From positions 62,001-126,000 of the forward strand of contig NZ_CP061037.1 of NCBI RefSeq assembly GCF_016743815.1: 64,000 nt of DNA, in the 5' to 3' direction. The DNA is from Sphingomonas aliaeris (GTDB lineage Bacteria; Pseudomonadota; Alphaproteobacteria; Sphingomonadales; Sphingomonadaceae). A program made the position numbers and the translations under genes. A model generated the notes under the pieces. The model ran no database searches and had not been told where the DNA came from. It was given only the letters and a program-made list of their open reading frames with translations. This document shows positions 1-8,544 of this stretch, one piece after another; positions within the stretch are counted from its first letter, which is position 1; each line of letters starts with the position of its first letter.

Positions 1-2
1 AG

Positions 3-149
3 AAGAAACTACAGCGGGAAGGTGTGTACCGCGAGATGAAGCTCCGCCGCCATTACGAGAAGCCATCGGAGCGCCGTGCCCGTGAGCACGCCGCGGCGGT
101 CAGTCGCGCGCGCAAAGCTGATCGAAAGCGCGCCGAACGCGATCGGTGA
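3..149 (+). CDS. rpsU: 30S ribosomal protein S21, C-terminal part
   Basis: The first 48 codons readable in the window encode a very basic tail ([20 protein letters not shown], then an Arg/Lys/Ala-rich end) and stop at 149. This is the characteristic C-terminal part of bacterial ribosomal protein S21, a small-subunit protein involved in translation initiation. The N-terminus lies upstream of the window, so the gene is partial. Extra rpsU copies occur on alphaproteobacterial replicons, so the gene alone does not prove that this edge is chromosomal. Confidence 0.9.
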   Translation, partial: KKLQREGVYREMKLRRHYEKPSERRAREHAAAVSRARKADRKRAERDR

Positions 150-162
150 GCGCCGAGGCGGT

Positions 163-366
163 ATGACTATGATAGGTACTCGAATAAGTGAAACGGGGAC
201 GCTGATCCGTGACGGTGGGGCCTTCTACCTCCGTCGTGATCTCGGCGGCAGGTATCAACTCGAGCTCCAGCGCACGCCGGTTGATCTCGTAGAAAAGCGC
301 GTGCGGCTTGTGGGCACCTTGGTCGGCGCCGGCATCGTCGCAGCCGACGGGGTCGCGCCGGCGTAG
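163..366 (+). CDS. DUF5818 domain protein
   Basis: This 67-residue ORF starts 13 bases after rpsU, preceded by a purine-rich GAGGCGG. The pattern ETGTLIRDGGAFYLRRD, then GGRYQLEL and VEKRVRLVGTLVG, matches small sphingomonad proteins annotated as DUF5818, which look like a single small beta-barrel domain. Function is unknown. The tight spacing suggests co-transcription with rpsU. A later ATG at 169 is an equally possible start. Confidence 0.7.
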   Translation: MTMIGTRISETGTLIRDGGAFYLRRDLGGRYQLELQRTPVDLVEKRVRLVGTLVGAGIVAADGVAPA

Positions 367-429
367 GCGCGAGGACCCAAAAGACGACATTCAGCCGTCG
401 TTGCCCGCTCCCCAACTTCAGACATCCGT

Positions 430-678
430 TCATGTCCGTTCGATGCCTCGACGAGCGGCCGTGGAATGACAAAAAGTGGGACGAAGCCGTCGTTCCCGTC
501 GGCGTCGCCAGAAGTCGGCTTGTACTAAGAGACGACATTTAACGCGGTCGAGGACATAGAGCGGCCGATCCGCCGTGTCGGAATACAGCTCCGGCCGCAG
601 CTTGCGCATGAATCCCGCAGGCGTCGGGCGTTCGACCGCGGGCTCACCCGCGCCGTCGACAATTCGGCCGTCGCTCAT
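430..678 (-). pseudogene. Truncated N-terminus of a larger protein (remnant)
   Basis: The first ~45 residues (for example PTPAGFMRKLRPELYSD and YVLDR) resemble, from memory, the N-terminal leader of large ATP-binding proteins in proteobacterial genomic islands. The resemblance stops at about position 540, where a short sequence bounded by AGACGACATT repeats (382-391 and 530-539) begins. The remaining 37 residues look random. I read it as a truncated relic next to the ATPase gene. A family assignment would need a protein search. Confidence 0.35.
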
Positions 679-809
679 GCGAACGAAGCTAGAACGACCC
701 GAGGTCCGAAACCGGTCCGGACGACGGACACCGCAGCCGGCTGCAGCCTAAACTGCGCCGACGTTCCGAGCGGCGCTGCGCCGGCATGCCCCGACCGATC
801 CCGCACAAA

Positions 810-3263
810 TCACTTCGCGACCAGATTGAGGTTCAGCGCCCCGCACTGGCACCGGACGCCGCCCTTGGGACCGCGCTCGGGCGTGACTGAATACATCTGC
901 TCGCAAGTCGGGCACTCGAGGGAGGAGACGAGCGCGCGGAAGGCCGTGACGACCGGAGCGAAGTCGCCTTTCCCAAGGTCCGCCCAAGCGTTGTAGTGCA
1001 CGCCGGTGTTCACCTGCCACTGATCGACGTTCGTCGCCTGCTTGGCCGCCGTGAAATCTGCCTCGCGTGCGACGATGGCCGCGACGACGTCGCTTTGCCC
1101 CCACGAGTTTGCGACGTCCTTCGCCTTCCTAAGCAGCTTTCCGAACTCGCCGATCGCCGCGGGCATCGTGTCGCCGAGCATGAACTGGGCGTCACCCCTG
1201 AACTCCACCGACGCGCGCAGCCGATGGCAGGTCTCCGCCGCGTAGTATTCCAGGAAACGCCGCAGCATGCCTGCGGCCTTGCTGACCTCGTTCAGCGCAA
1301 GATGGGCGTCAATCTCCTCCCACACCGACGCGTTCGTCCATTCCGTAGGTCCGGTCTCGACTGTCCAGGTCCGAAAGTGGGCCAGTCCCTTCGACTTGAT
1401 GATGCCCTCGGCCCGCATGTGCCGCAGCCACACGTCGTCGTGCGTCGTGAAGATGAACTGCGTATCCGGAAACCGGTCCTTGAGCAGCGTGCAGACCTCG
1501 CGGCGGTGGCCCTTGTCGACCGACATGAGAACGTCGTCGAGCACCGCGAACGTAAAACCGGTACCCAGCAGATGCTTCATCAACGAGAGGTATAGACACA
1601 GCCCCATTCCGTCCTGGTGACCCTCGCTGTGATAGGCGCCAGGCGGGAACTTGCCGCGGCCGTAAAAGTCGACGTCGAACGCCAGCTTGCCGATCGACGG
1701 GAGCAGGGCGGCGGTGAAGTCGGACTCGTCGTCACTGTTGATGACGCGGTAGCACTCGGCGAACTCGTCCTGGACCTCCTCGTAGATCCTCTCCAGCGCC
1801 TTCGTCGTCGTGTCGCCGAATATCTCGAAGGCTGTGGCGGAGCGCTCGGCCCTCGCCCTGCCGACGGCGAGCGCCTGACGGGCCCTGCGGAACTGGTCGA
1901 GCCGCTCCTGCCCGACCGTCAGGAAGTCGCGGGCCGCGTCCTGCACGCTGGGTTCCGGCAGGGCCGCCACCGCCGCGGACACCGTCCCGATCGCCGCATC
2001 CAGATCAGGCACGCTGCTGGCGACGCCCAGCACCGCCACCGTGTCCTCGATCGGAAGGAACGCCTCCAGCTGCCGGTAGCGACCCAGAAGCACCTGCTTG
2101 AAGTCGCCCAGCGCCTTCACGTCCAATGGCGGCGTGAGCCCCTGCGAGTCCGTGATCGTGGCGGCAATCGCCGTCCCGGCCTCCCGGATCAGGTCCAGGA
2201 CGGGCGCCATGCGCTCCTGAATGGCGCGCTTCCGCGCGGAGATGTTCGCAAGGTGGGACAGTTTGCCACGAAGGTGGGCGACGAAGGCGTCCTCGTCGAA
2301 CGCCTTGTCGCACACCGGGCAATGCTCGCCATCGTAGAGGTCGAGCGCCGTCGTGAGCAAACCCTCCTCCTTCACGCCGCTCACCGTCGACGGATCGGCG
2401 ACCAGCTCCGTCAGCGATCCTGCGATCGCCGCGCACTCCGCGGACACCGACGAGGCGGTCAGGGCCGCGAGCGCCGCCTGCAGTGCGGCGATGTTCTCGA
2501 CGGCCTGGACCTTGATGACGCGCGAACGGACGCCACCCGTCCCGATGGTCGCGAGTCCGTCGACGAGCGACGTGGTGGCGAGGAGGTCGTCGAGCGGACC
2601 GAGCCCCAGTATCGCGCGCCTTGGGTTGACCGCATCGAGTATCGCGGCCTTGCCGACCTGGGTCAGCCCCAGCGCGGTTCTGAGAAGCTGAGTCGCCTCG
2701 GCCTCGTACCGTTCGAGCGGCTTCACCTCCCTTGCATAGGCGTTCGCGATCTTCTGCAGCACCACCCGCATCTTCTCGACGTCGCCGAGCTGGAGAAGGG
2801 CTTGGACCTCCTTGGCGCGGTCGCCCGGCTCGGACAGCACGAACCGTATGAGCTCGCGTCTCGACAGCACGAACTCGGGACGCGCCTTCACCTGCTCGAA
2901 GACCGCGAGGACGTCGGGATCGCCCGGCGTGATCGTCGGGGCGTTGAGACCCTTCACCGACCGGTGGATCGATGCCTTCTTGCCGTTGAGTGAAGGAATG
3001 GTGACGTCGATTGTGACCGTCGCGAGGTCGGGCTCGTTCTGCGAGTCCACGTGCGGACCGTGCTGTTTTACCGAGAGGTTGCCGGTGCCCCGACCCGACA
3101 GGCGGGAGATGTTCCCGGTGAGACCAAACTCGATCGCGTCGACGATCCCGCTCTTGCCTGTCCCGTTCGGCCCGCAGGCGGCGAAGTTCTCACCGTTGAG
3201 CGTCAACGTTAGGTCGCGGATGCCGCGGAACTCGCGAATTGAGATCTGCTGGATGCGGATCAT
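810..3263 (-). CDS. SMC/RecF-like AAA ATPase with zinc motifs
   Basis: An 817-residue protein. It starts with MIRIQQISIREFRGIRDL, the usual N-terminus of RecF/SMC-type ATPases. Walker A is at residues 31-38 (GPNGTGKS). A CPVC motif in the middle may be a zinc hook. The signature region is degenerate (SEGHQDGMGLCLYL), followed by a Walker B-like FAVLDDVLMSVD and the switch motif FIFTTHDD. The C-terminus has a zinc-ribbon pattern (CPTC, then CQCG). Such ATPases are common parts of DNA-repair-like and antiphage systems. The start at 3263 overlaps the stop of the upstream small ORF (ATGA), so the two are probably translationally coupled. The exact family is not recognised. Confidence 0.8.
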   Translation of the reverse strand: MIRIQQISIREFRGIRDLTLTLNGENFAACGPNGTGKSGIVDAIEFGLTGNISRLSGRGTGNLSVKQHGPHVDSQNEPDLATVTIDVTIPSLNGKKASIHRSVKGLNAPTITPGDPDVLAVFEQVKARPEFVLSRRELIRFVLSEPGDRAKEVQALLQLGDVEKMRVVLQKIANAYAREVKPLERYEAEATQLLRTALGLTQVGKAAILDAVNPRRAILGLGPLDDLLATTSLVDGLATIGTGGVRSRVIKVQAVENIAALQAALAALTASSVSAECAAIAGSLTELVADPSTVSGVKEEGLLTTALDLYDGEHCPVCDKAFDEDAFVAHLRGKLSHLANISARKRAIQERMAPVLDLIREAGTAIAATITDSQGLTPPLDVKALGDFKQVLLGRYRQLEAFLPIEDTVAVLGVASSVPDLDAAIGTVSAAVAALPEPSVQDAARDFLTVGQERLDQFRRARQALAVGRARAERSATAFEIFGDTTTKALERIYEEVQDEFAECYRVINSDDESDFTAALLPSIGKLAFDVDFYGRGKFPPGAYHSEGHQDGMGLCLYLSLMKHLLGTGFTFAVLDDVLMSVDKGHRREVCTLLKDRFPDTQFIFTTHDDVWLRHMRAEGIIKSKGLAHFRTWTVETGPTEWTNASVWEEIDAHLALNEVSKAAGMLRRFLEYYAAETCHRLRASVEFRGDAQFMLGDTMPAAIGEFGKLLRKAKDVANSWGQSDVVAAIVAREADFTAAKQATNVDQWQVNTGVHYNAWADLGKGDFAPVVTAFRALVSSLECPTCEQMYSVTPERGPKGGVRCQCGALNLNLVAK

Positions 3264-3466
3264 TGCGAGTCCGGGAAGAGAGCGTTTCGTACAGCCGGCT
3301 CGGCGAACACGCCGTCGACCAGCACGAGCTTTCTGAGCTGCTCCGCGCACTCACCGAAGTCGTCGACCCGCGCGAGTTCGTCGAAGAAGGAAGACAGGAC
3401 CGCGCCGGCGACGGTCGTCACGCGAATCTGCTCGCCCCCAGGTTCAAGCTGATCAGAAGGCTCCAT
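3260..3466 (-). CDS. Small protein coupled to the SMC-like ATPase
   Basis: A 68-residue acidic ORF whose stop overlaps the ATPase start by ATGA. It contains VTTVAGAVLSSFFDELARVD and a second predicted helix around QLRKLVLVDGVF. No recognised family. The coupling argues for a partner or regulator of the ATPase, analogous to the small middle components of multi-gene ATPase defence systems, but that role is inference. Confidence 0.55.
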   Translation of the reverse strand: MEPSDQLEPGGEQIRVTTVAGAVLSSFFDELARVDDFGECAEQLRKLVLVDGVFAEPAVRNALFPDSQ

Positions 3467-3891
3467 CCTGTCTCAATCCCCCCGTCGCCGCCCCGCTGGA
3501 GTAGTCCGCAAGATCAGCCTCCCAGGGAATGTAACTTCGAAATACCTGATCGGCCAAGCGAGCACAGATTCAACCTTACCGAGAATGTGAATTTAGTCCG
3601 GGCCCTGCCCCTTCGAATGGCCGGTTCCGACGTAAAACGACATTCCTGCTGCCCGATCGGACCGACATATTTTGGTCGACACCCGCCGATGGCCTCGCCG
3701 TCGCGAGGACCCACTTCCAGTCGTTCAGAGGCATCTTTCCCTTCCTGGAAGCGGACGCTTGTTCATCTCGGCAGGTACGAAATGAGTGCAGATGGTGCGT
3801 CCGCACCAGATGGCCCGTCATTCCTCGCGCAGGCGATCTGACGCGGACTTCTGACACCGCGAACCTCGCGGAAAACGGACGTTTGCGTGTT
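3467..3891. other. Intergenic, no gene recognised
   Basis: About 425 bases between the start of the small ORF (minus strand) and the palindromic repeat at 3892. Several ORFs run through it, but none shows protein-like composition, a good ribosome-binding site or a family resemblance. The promoter of the ATPase operon probably lies at its left end. Confidence 0.5.
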
Positions 3892-3919
3892 GGTGTCACA
3901 ACTGGACGGTTGTGACACC
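3892..3919. repeat. Palindromic boundary repeat, left copy
   Basis: A perfect inverted repeat with 11-base arms GGTGTCACAAC and GTTGTGACACC separated by six bases. Read in the same direction, the 30 bases from here match 27 of 30 at the copy starting at 10187. The two copies bracket the 6.3 kb amino-acid cluster. This copy overlaps the last codons and stop of the nitronate monooxygenase gene. Probably a recombination site or operator. Confidence 0.75.
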
Positions 3920-4990
3920 TGCCACAACGCTACCGAAACTGGAGCGCGCAGCAGCAAGTTCCTCCGCGAGCGTCGCGACGAGCGCGGCGGCCGGCATCGC
4001 ACGTGCCATCGGTGCCCCTTGCCCCGCCCAATGCGCGCCGTAGCCATGCTCGCCATGTGCCTTGGCGGCAGCGTGGAGGGCTTTTCCGGCGTCGTAGGCG
4101 ATCGGATAGTCGGGCGGCGTATGGCCGGCGAGGTGCGCGGCGAGCTGCGTGAAGCGGTTGGCGAGCGCACGTGCCGGTCGTCCCGAGATCAGCGGGGTGA
4201 GTGACGTGTGGTGCGCGCCGGGGCCGGCGAGGGCGGTCCGGTAGCCGTCGTCCGCGGCGGATTCCGGGCAGGTGATGAACGCGGTGCCGAGCTGAGCGGC
4301 GATAGCACCCAGCGCCAGCGCCGCGGCGATGCCGGCGCCGTCCATGATCCCGCCCGCCGCGATCACCGGCACTCGTGTCTCGCGCACTAGCAGGCGCGTG
4401 AGCGCCACGGTGCCGAGCGCGTCGTCGGGGGCGGCGGGATCGAACAGGCCGCGATGTCCGCCCGCCTCGATCCCCTGCGCGACAATCGCATCGATCCCCG
4501 CCGCCTCAATCGCTCGTGCCTCGTCAAGGCTGGTGGCGGTGGCGAGCAGGACGATCCCACATTCGCGCAAGGCTGCCAGAGCGTCGGCAGACGGTAGGCC
4601 GAAATGGAAGCTGACGACCTTCGGCCGTGTCTCCAGCAGCATCGCCAGCATAGCGCGATCGTCGGCGAAGCTCGTGTAGATCGTGCGCAAGGCCGCGGGC
4701 GGTGCCGCGCCGAACTCGGCAAACGACGGGGCGAGCCCATCCAGCCACGCCGCCTCGCGCACAGGATCGGACTTGGCGGTCGCATGAACGAAGAAATTGA
4801 CGTTGAAGGGGCGCGCCGTCCGCGCGTGCAGCTCGTCGATCATCGCGCGCGCGCCTCCGGCATCCGTCGCGCCGACACCGATCGAGCCGAGTCCGCCGGC
4901 GTCGGACACCGCGGCGGCCAGCGCAGGCGTCGACACGCCGGCCATCGGCGCCTGGATCAGCGGCAGCATCATTCCGATCCGATCGAGCAT
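3896..4990 (-). CDS. Nitronate monooxygenase family flavoprotein
   Basis: A 364-residue TIM-barrel protein of the nitronate monooxygenase (2-nitropropane dioxygenase) family, which oxidises alkyl nitronates using FMN. Visible signatures are [20 protein letters not shown] at the N-terminus, the central [12 protein letters not shown], the glycine-rich phosphate-binding [10 protein letters not shown], and [17 protein letters not shown]. It ends the minus-strand operon after the PLP enzyme, 11 bases downstream of it. The last residues ([10 protein letters not shown]) are encoded inside the palindromic repeat, so the natural C-terminus may have been replaced when this segment was joined. Confidence 0.88.
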   Translation of the reverse strand: MLDRIGMMLPLIQAPMAGVSTPALAAAVSDAGGLGSIGVGATDAGGARAMIDELHARTARPFNVNFFVHATAKSDPVREAAWLDGLAPSFAEFGAAPPAALRTIYTSFADDRAMLAMLLETRPKVVSFHFGLPSADALAALRECGIVLLATATSLDEARAIEAAGIDAIVAQGIEAGGHRGLFDPAAPDDALGTVALTRLLVRETRVPVIAAGGIMDGAGIAAALALGAIAAQLGTAFITCPESAADDGYRTALAGPGAHHTSLTPLISGRPARALANRFTQLAAHLAGHTPPDYPIAYDAGKALHAAAKAHGEHGYGAHWAGQGAPMARAMPAAALVATLAEELAAARSSFGSVVAGVTTVQL

Positions 4991-5001
4991 CCTGGTTCCT
5001 T

Positions 5002-6147
5002 TCAGACGGACGAACCGATGGAACGCAGCGCCTGGTCCAGGTCGGCGATCAGGTCGTCGCCATGTTCGAGGCCGATCGACACGCGCAGCAGCGATTCCGG
5101 CGCGGTGGTCGCCGGCCCTTCGACCGACGCGCGATGCTCAACTAGGCTGTGATTGCCCCCGAGGCTCGTCGCACGGGTGAAGATGGTGAGCGCCGCGGCG
5201 ACCGCCATCGCCTCGTCGCGGCCACCCTGCACCTCAAACGAGATCATGCCGCCAAAATCGTGCATCTGCCGGCTCGCGACCGCATGGCCCGGATGCGAGG
5301 GGAGACCGGGATAGTGGACCTTGGCGACGGCCGGGTGATCCTCCAGGAAGCGGGCGACGACGAGCGCGGTCGCGCTGTGGACGCGCATCCGCGCCGGCAG
5401 CGTCGCGATGCCGCGCAGCGCGAGCCAGCTATCGAAGGCGGACGCCAGCACGCCCCGATGACGCTGGATCGCGCGCAGCTCGTCCAGGTGCGGTCCGCCC
5501 ACGCGGACGATCGCCGCACCGGCCATGACGTCGCTGTGCCCGCCGATATACTTGGTGAGCGAATGGACGATCACGTCCACGCCCTGCTCGAAGGGGCGTT
5601 GCAGGATGGGCGTCGCCCACGTGTTGTCGGCGACCGTGGCGAAGCCCGCGGCCTTGGCGATCGCAGTCACCGCGGCGACGTCGACGATGCTAACGAGGGG
5701 ATTGGAGGGCGTCTCGATCCAGACGATCCCGGGCTCGCCCTCACGGCACGCCGTCTCGATGGCGGCCTGATCGGCCATGTCGACCACGATCGTCTCCAGC
5801 GAGCGACCGAAGGCGGTATCGGTGAGGAAGGAGCGAACGCCGAAATATATGTCCTGCGGCAGCACGAGACGGCCGGGGCGATGGAGGCGCAGCGCCTCGA
5901 TCGATGCGGAGATCGCCGCCATGCCCGACGAATAGGCAACCGCGGCCTCGCCACCTTCGAGCGCGGCGAGGCAGGTTTCGAGCGAGCGGCGGTTGGGGTT
6001 GTCGTCGCGGCTATACTCGAACCCGCGAGAGAAGCCGCCATCGGCGTCGCGCTCGAAGGTGGTGGCGAGGTGGATAGGCGCGCTGACCGCACCCGTCGCG
6101 GGGTCTACCTGGCGGCCCGAGTGGACTGCGATCGTCTCGATCTGCAT
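5002..6147 (-). CDS. Cys/Met metabolism PLP-dependent trans-sulfuration enzyme
   Basis: A 381-residue fold-type I PLP enzyme. The N-terminus is [19 protein letters not shown], then [16 protein letters not shown] (cofactor phosphate region) and the Schiff-base lysine in [12 protein letters not shown]. The C-terminus has [14 protein letters not shown] and [13 protein letters not shown]. The start at 6147 follows a good Shine-Dalgarno (AGGAGAG); the open frame continues upstream but is unsupported. The family includes cystathionine gamma-synthase/lyase and methionine gamma-lyase, and substrate choice cannot be read from sequence. It sits between the B3/4 and nitronate monooxygenase genes in one operon. 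Confidence 0.9.
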   Translation of the reverse strand: MQIETIAVHSGRQVDPATGAVSAPIHLATTFERDADGGFSRGFEYSRDDNPNRRSLETCLAALEGGEAAVAYSSGMAAISASIEALRLHRPGRLVLPQDIYFGVRSFLTDTAFGRSLETIVVDMADQAAIETACREGEPGIVWIETPSNPLVSIVDVAAVTAIAKAAGFATVADNTWATPILQRPFEQGVDVIVHSLTKYIGGHSDVMAGAAIVRVGGPHLDELRAIQRHRGVLASAFDSWLALRGIATLPARMRVHSATALVVARFLEDHPAVAKVHYPGLPSHPGHAVASRQMHDFGGMISFEVQGGRDEAMAVAAALTIFTRATSLGGNHSLVEHRASVEGPATTAPESLLRVSIGLEHGDDLIADLDQALRSIGSSV

Positions 6148-6179
6148 GAGGTCTCTCCTGTGGTTCTGGTTGTTGGCGA

Positions 6180-6875
6180 TCACGCGGCGAGCGGTTCGCG
6201 GGCGATGAAGCAGCCGGGGATCAGCGTGCGCAGCCCCAGTTCGAGGAAGGTCGCCGCCTCGTCGAGCGCCGCGAGCGGCATGGTGTCGAGGCTTTCGAGG
6301 ACGAACCACATCCGTCCGGTGAAAGTGTCGAGGCGGGTGCGCGATCCCTGTCGCCAGTTCCAGCGCCGGCATGTCACGCCCACGTCGTCGCGCCAGATCA
6401 CCTCGCCGAGGGTCGCATACTCAATCGCCGGCTCGCCATTGGCGATCGTGTCGAACGGCTCGCTGCCGTCGGCGATCGTCAGGCGGGGCGCGCCCGCATA
6501 GGCTTCGATGTTCTCGCCGCCCACCGGCACCGCAAAGCGCAAGGACGCGGCGTTGTAGAGGTCGACCACGGGGTTGATGGCCGGCAGCGTGCCGTCCTTC
6601 AGCACGCGCTTTCGGAGCGCCTGCGCCGAACAGGGCGTGCGGTTCGGCTTGGCGCCGAAGCGGGTGTAGGTTTCCGCCCAGCTCGCAAGGTGCGCCTCGG
6701 CCCAGACCGGGCCACCCTCGGCGACGAACCGACAAGCGTCGGCGAGAACGCTCGGATCGATCGCAACCGGGGTGGTGCCGCGCGCATCGGCGAACAGGCT
6801 GACGGCATGGAAGCCGGGAGCGATGGTCGCGATGGCGGGGTCGATGATGGGGCGTGGGAACATGTGGACGATCAT
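6180..6875 (-). CDS. Stand-alone B3/B4 domain protein (PheRS beta-like)
   Basis: A 231-residue protein resembling the B3/B4 editing domain of phenylalanyl-tRNA synthetase beta, occurring alone. Typical features are the region around GAKPNRTPCSAQALRKRV, then PAINPVVDLYNAASLRFAVP and the C-terminal DDVGVTCRRWNWRQGSRT. Stand-alone forms are thought to act on amino acids or misacylated tRNA, but the role is not established. It precedes the PLP enzyme by 32 bases. The second ATG at 6863 is an alternative start. Confidence 0.8.
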   Translation of the reverse strand: MIVHMFPRPIIDPAIATIAPGFHAVSLFADARGTTPVAIDPSVLADACRFVAEGGPVWAEAHLASWAETYTRFGAKPNRTPCSAQALRKRVLKDGTLPAINPVVDLYNAASLRFAVPVGGENIEAYAGAPRLTIADGSEPFDTIANGEPAIEYATLGEVIWRDDVGVTCRRWNWRQGSRTRLDTFTGRMWFVLESLDTMPLAALDEAATFLELGLRTLIPGCFIAREPLAA

Positions 6876-6885
6876 GCTCAGGAGT

Positions 6886-7056
6886 TCAGCGCTTGATGTC
6901 GTGGAGCCACGGCGCCGCGTAATGGTGGCGGATCGCTACTTCCGACGTTGCCAGCATCATCTTGCACAGGCCGGTACGCGGTCGCGCCTTCGAACGCGAT
7001 GGAGCGCTGCTGGATGCACTCAACGCGCTGGTGGCGCGAGACAGGTAGGCGAACAT
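6886..7056 (-). CDS. Possible small ORF ahead of the B3/B4 gene
   Basis: A 56-residue ORF starting MFAYLSRATSALSA and ending in an Arg/His-rich tail. Its start has a GGAG seven bases upstream, and its stop lies 10 bases before the B3/B4 start, which is what a leader gene would look like. No family is recognised and composition is only moderately protein-like. It may be a leader peptide or chance. Confidence 0.35.
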   Translation of the reverse strand: MFAYLSRATSALSASSSAPSRSKARPRTGLCKMMLATSEVAIRHHYAAPWLHDIKR

Positions 7057-7151
7057 GGATACACTCCGGATCGATGACAGGCAGCCCAGATCGGGCATCA
7101 CCGATTTAGCGACCGGACATCGGTTAGTGAAATTCAACTACCTTAGCTGAG

Positions 7152-7166
7152 TGAAGCTGCGCTTCA
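7152..7166. promoter_or_regulatory. Inverted repeat TGAAGC-N3-GCTTCA, possible ArgP-like site
   Basis: A perfect 6+3+6 inverted repeat overlapping the end of the regulator gene and upstream of the minus-strand B3/B4 operon. The same arms recur at 8061-8079, upstream of the regulator and the divergent transporter operon. The matching copies at both operon heads suggest operators of the LysR protein. A weak terminator for the regulator is the alternative. Confidence 0.45.
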
Positions 7167-8060
7167 TCGCTGTACGAGCTGGCGCGCCGCTGCTTGGCAG
7201 ACGGCGTCTGTGAGATGGCGCAGCGTGGCCGCGTGGAGGCGGGCAACTGTCCAGTAGAGCTTCACGTCGAGGCGGAGCGCGGGCGGCAGTTCAACAAGTC
7301 GTCCCGACGCCAGATGATCGGTAACGAGCTGGACGGGTTTCATGCCCCATCCGACGCCCGCGAGGATGAAGTCGAGCAGGCCGTGGGTTGAGGGCACCCA
7401 ATGAACCGGCCCGGTGAGGTCGACGCCATGTGCCTCGCGCGCCCAGCGCGCCTGCATGGTGTCGTGCCGATCGAAGCGGATGTGCGGCGCCAACGCCAAG
7501 CTGTCGGCCGTCACGCCGTCGGCAAAGTAGCGCTCGACGAACGCGGGTGTCGCGCACGCAGCGTAGCAGAGCGCGCCAAGCGGAATGGTCTTGCACCCCT
7601 GCACCGGTTCGGGATCGTCGGTAACGGCAGCCAGCACCTCGTTCGCGCGCAGCCGATCGGCAGTGCGCGCCTCGTCGTCGAGCGTCAGGTCGAGGGTAAC
7701 GTTCGGCCCAGGATCGAACGCAGCGATGGCGGCCGGGAACCAGGTTGGCAGGCTGTCGGAGTTGACTGCCAGGCGCAGCGTGATCGGCGCGTCGGCCACA
7801 GGGGCGGCAGTGCCAAGTGAGGGGGCGAGGTCATGTTCGAGGAGCCGGACGCGATCGAGGTGGGCGCACAGCGTACGCCCCAGCTCGGTCGGCTCGCAGG
7901 GTTGGCCGCGGACGATCAGGATCGCGCCGAGCCGCTCCTCGAGCCCGCGGACCCGCTGCGAGATCGCGGACGGGGTGATGCCGAGCGAGGCGGCACCGCG
8001 CTCGAAAGTACCCTCGCGGATGATGGCGGCGACCGCGGCGATGGAAGCATAGTCGAGCAT
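7164..8060 (-). CDS. argP: LysR-family regulator, ArgP/LysG type
   Basis: A 298-residue LysR regulator. The winged helix is at residues 1-60 (MLDYASIAAVAAIIREGTFE, then ITPSAISQRVRGLEERLG), followed by a periplasmic-binding-protein-like effector domain ending with LRHLTDAVCQAA. The spacing and the first residues match ArgP/IciA/LysG, which sense basic amino acids and activate LysE/ArgO exporters. That fits the divergent genes here: SugE, a LysE-type exporter and a DapA-family enzyme. The start at 8060 is chosen because this family begins MLDY; upstream ATGs at 8078 and 8102 lie in the operator region. Probably autoregulated through 8061-8079. Confidence 0.88.
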   Translation of the reverse strand: MLDYASIAAVAAIIREGTFERGAASLGITPSAISQRVRGLEERLGAILIVRGQPCEPTELGRTLCAHLDRVRLLEHDLAPSLGTAAPVADAPITLRLAVNSDSLPTWFPAAIAAFDPGPNVTLDLTLDDEARTADRLRANEVLAAVTDDPEPVQGCKTIPLGALCYAACATPAFVERYFADGVTADSLALAPHIRFDRHDTMQARWAREAHGVDLTGPVHWVPSTHGLLDFILAGVGWGMKPVQLVTDHLASGRLVELPPALRLDVKLYWTVARLHAATLRHLTDAVCQAAARQLVQR

Positions 8061-8079
8061 GATGAAGCTATGCTTCATC
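8061..8079. promoter_or_regulatory. Operator candidate: perfect 8-bp inverted repeat
   Basis: GATGAAGC, three bases, GCTTCATC, directly abutting the regulator start codon in the divergent promoter region. LysR proteins bind dyad-symmetric sites here and usually repress their own gene. A shorter copy lies at 7152-7166. Confidence 0.55.
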
Positions 8080-8175
8080 GGGTTAAGATGAACAACCTTC
8101 ACTTACATCGACGTCCTCGGTTAGAGTCGCGGCAGCGGCGACCACGTTCCCGCCTCCGAACAGGGAGTTTCAAGA

Positions 8176-8189
8176 CCGGGACGGCCCGG
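8176..8189 (+). promoter_or_regulatory. Hairpin with ACGG loop upstream of sugE
   Basis: CCGGG-ACGG-CCCGG is a five-pair stem with an ACGG loop, 27 bases upstream of the sugE GTG. Guanidine-II (mini-ykkC) riboswitches, often upstream of sugE, consist of two GC-rich hairpins with ACGR loops. Only this one hairpin is clear; a convincing second ACGR hairpin upstream was not found. It may be half of a decayed riboswitch or coincidence. Confidence 0.3.
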
Positions 8190-8216
8190 CAGCTCGCATC
8201 GTGTGTGGAGGCTGCT

Positions 8217-8534
8217 GTGGCGTGGATCGTGCTTGTCGTCGGCGGGTTGTTTGAGGTTGTGTGGGCCTATGCGATGAAGCAGTCGCACGGCTTCACCCGG
8301 CTCTGGCCGAGTACGATCGCGGTTGTCGGCGTGATCTTGAGCCTCGGGCTCCTGTCCTGGTCGATGCGGACCCTGCCGCTCGGCACCGCCTACATGGTCT
8401 GGACCGGGATCGGCGCGGTCGGCGCGTTCGCGGTTGGCATCCTGATCCTCGGCGAGCCCGCCAACGCCATGCGGCTCATGGCTGCGTTGTTGATCCTGAG
8501 CGGCCTCGTCATGATGAAGCTGGCGACGCCGTAA
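8217..8534 (+). CDS. sugE: SugE-type small multidrug resistance transporter
   Basis: A 105-residue protein with four predicted membrane helices. It starts with the SMR pattern AWIVLVVGGLFEVVWAYAMK, with the essential membrane glutamate in GLFEVVW, then GTAYMVWTGIGAVGAF and GEPANAMRLM. SugE/Gdx members export guanidinium and quaternary ammonium compounds as dual-topology dimers. The start is a GTG. It heads the plus-strand operon with the exporter and DapA-like genes, ten bases before the next start. Confidence 0.9.
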   Translation: MAWIVLVVGGLFEVVWAYAMKQSHGFTRLWPSTIAVVGVILSLGLLSWSMRTLPLGTAYMVWTGIGAVGAFAVGILILGEPANAMRLMAALLILSGLVMMKLATP

Positions 8535-8544
8535 GGGGGGAGTG

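Noticed and set aside
1617..2993. Long plus-strand ORF (458 codons) opposite the SMC-like ATPase
   Set aside because: Arg/Leu/Gly-rich shadow of the ATPase reading frame in GC-rich DNA; the minus-strand frame has clear Walker motifs.
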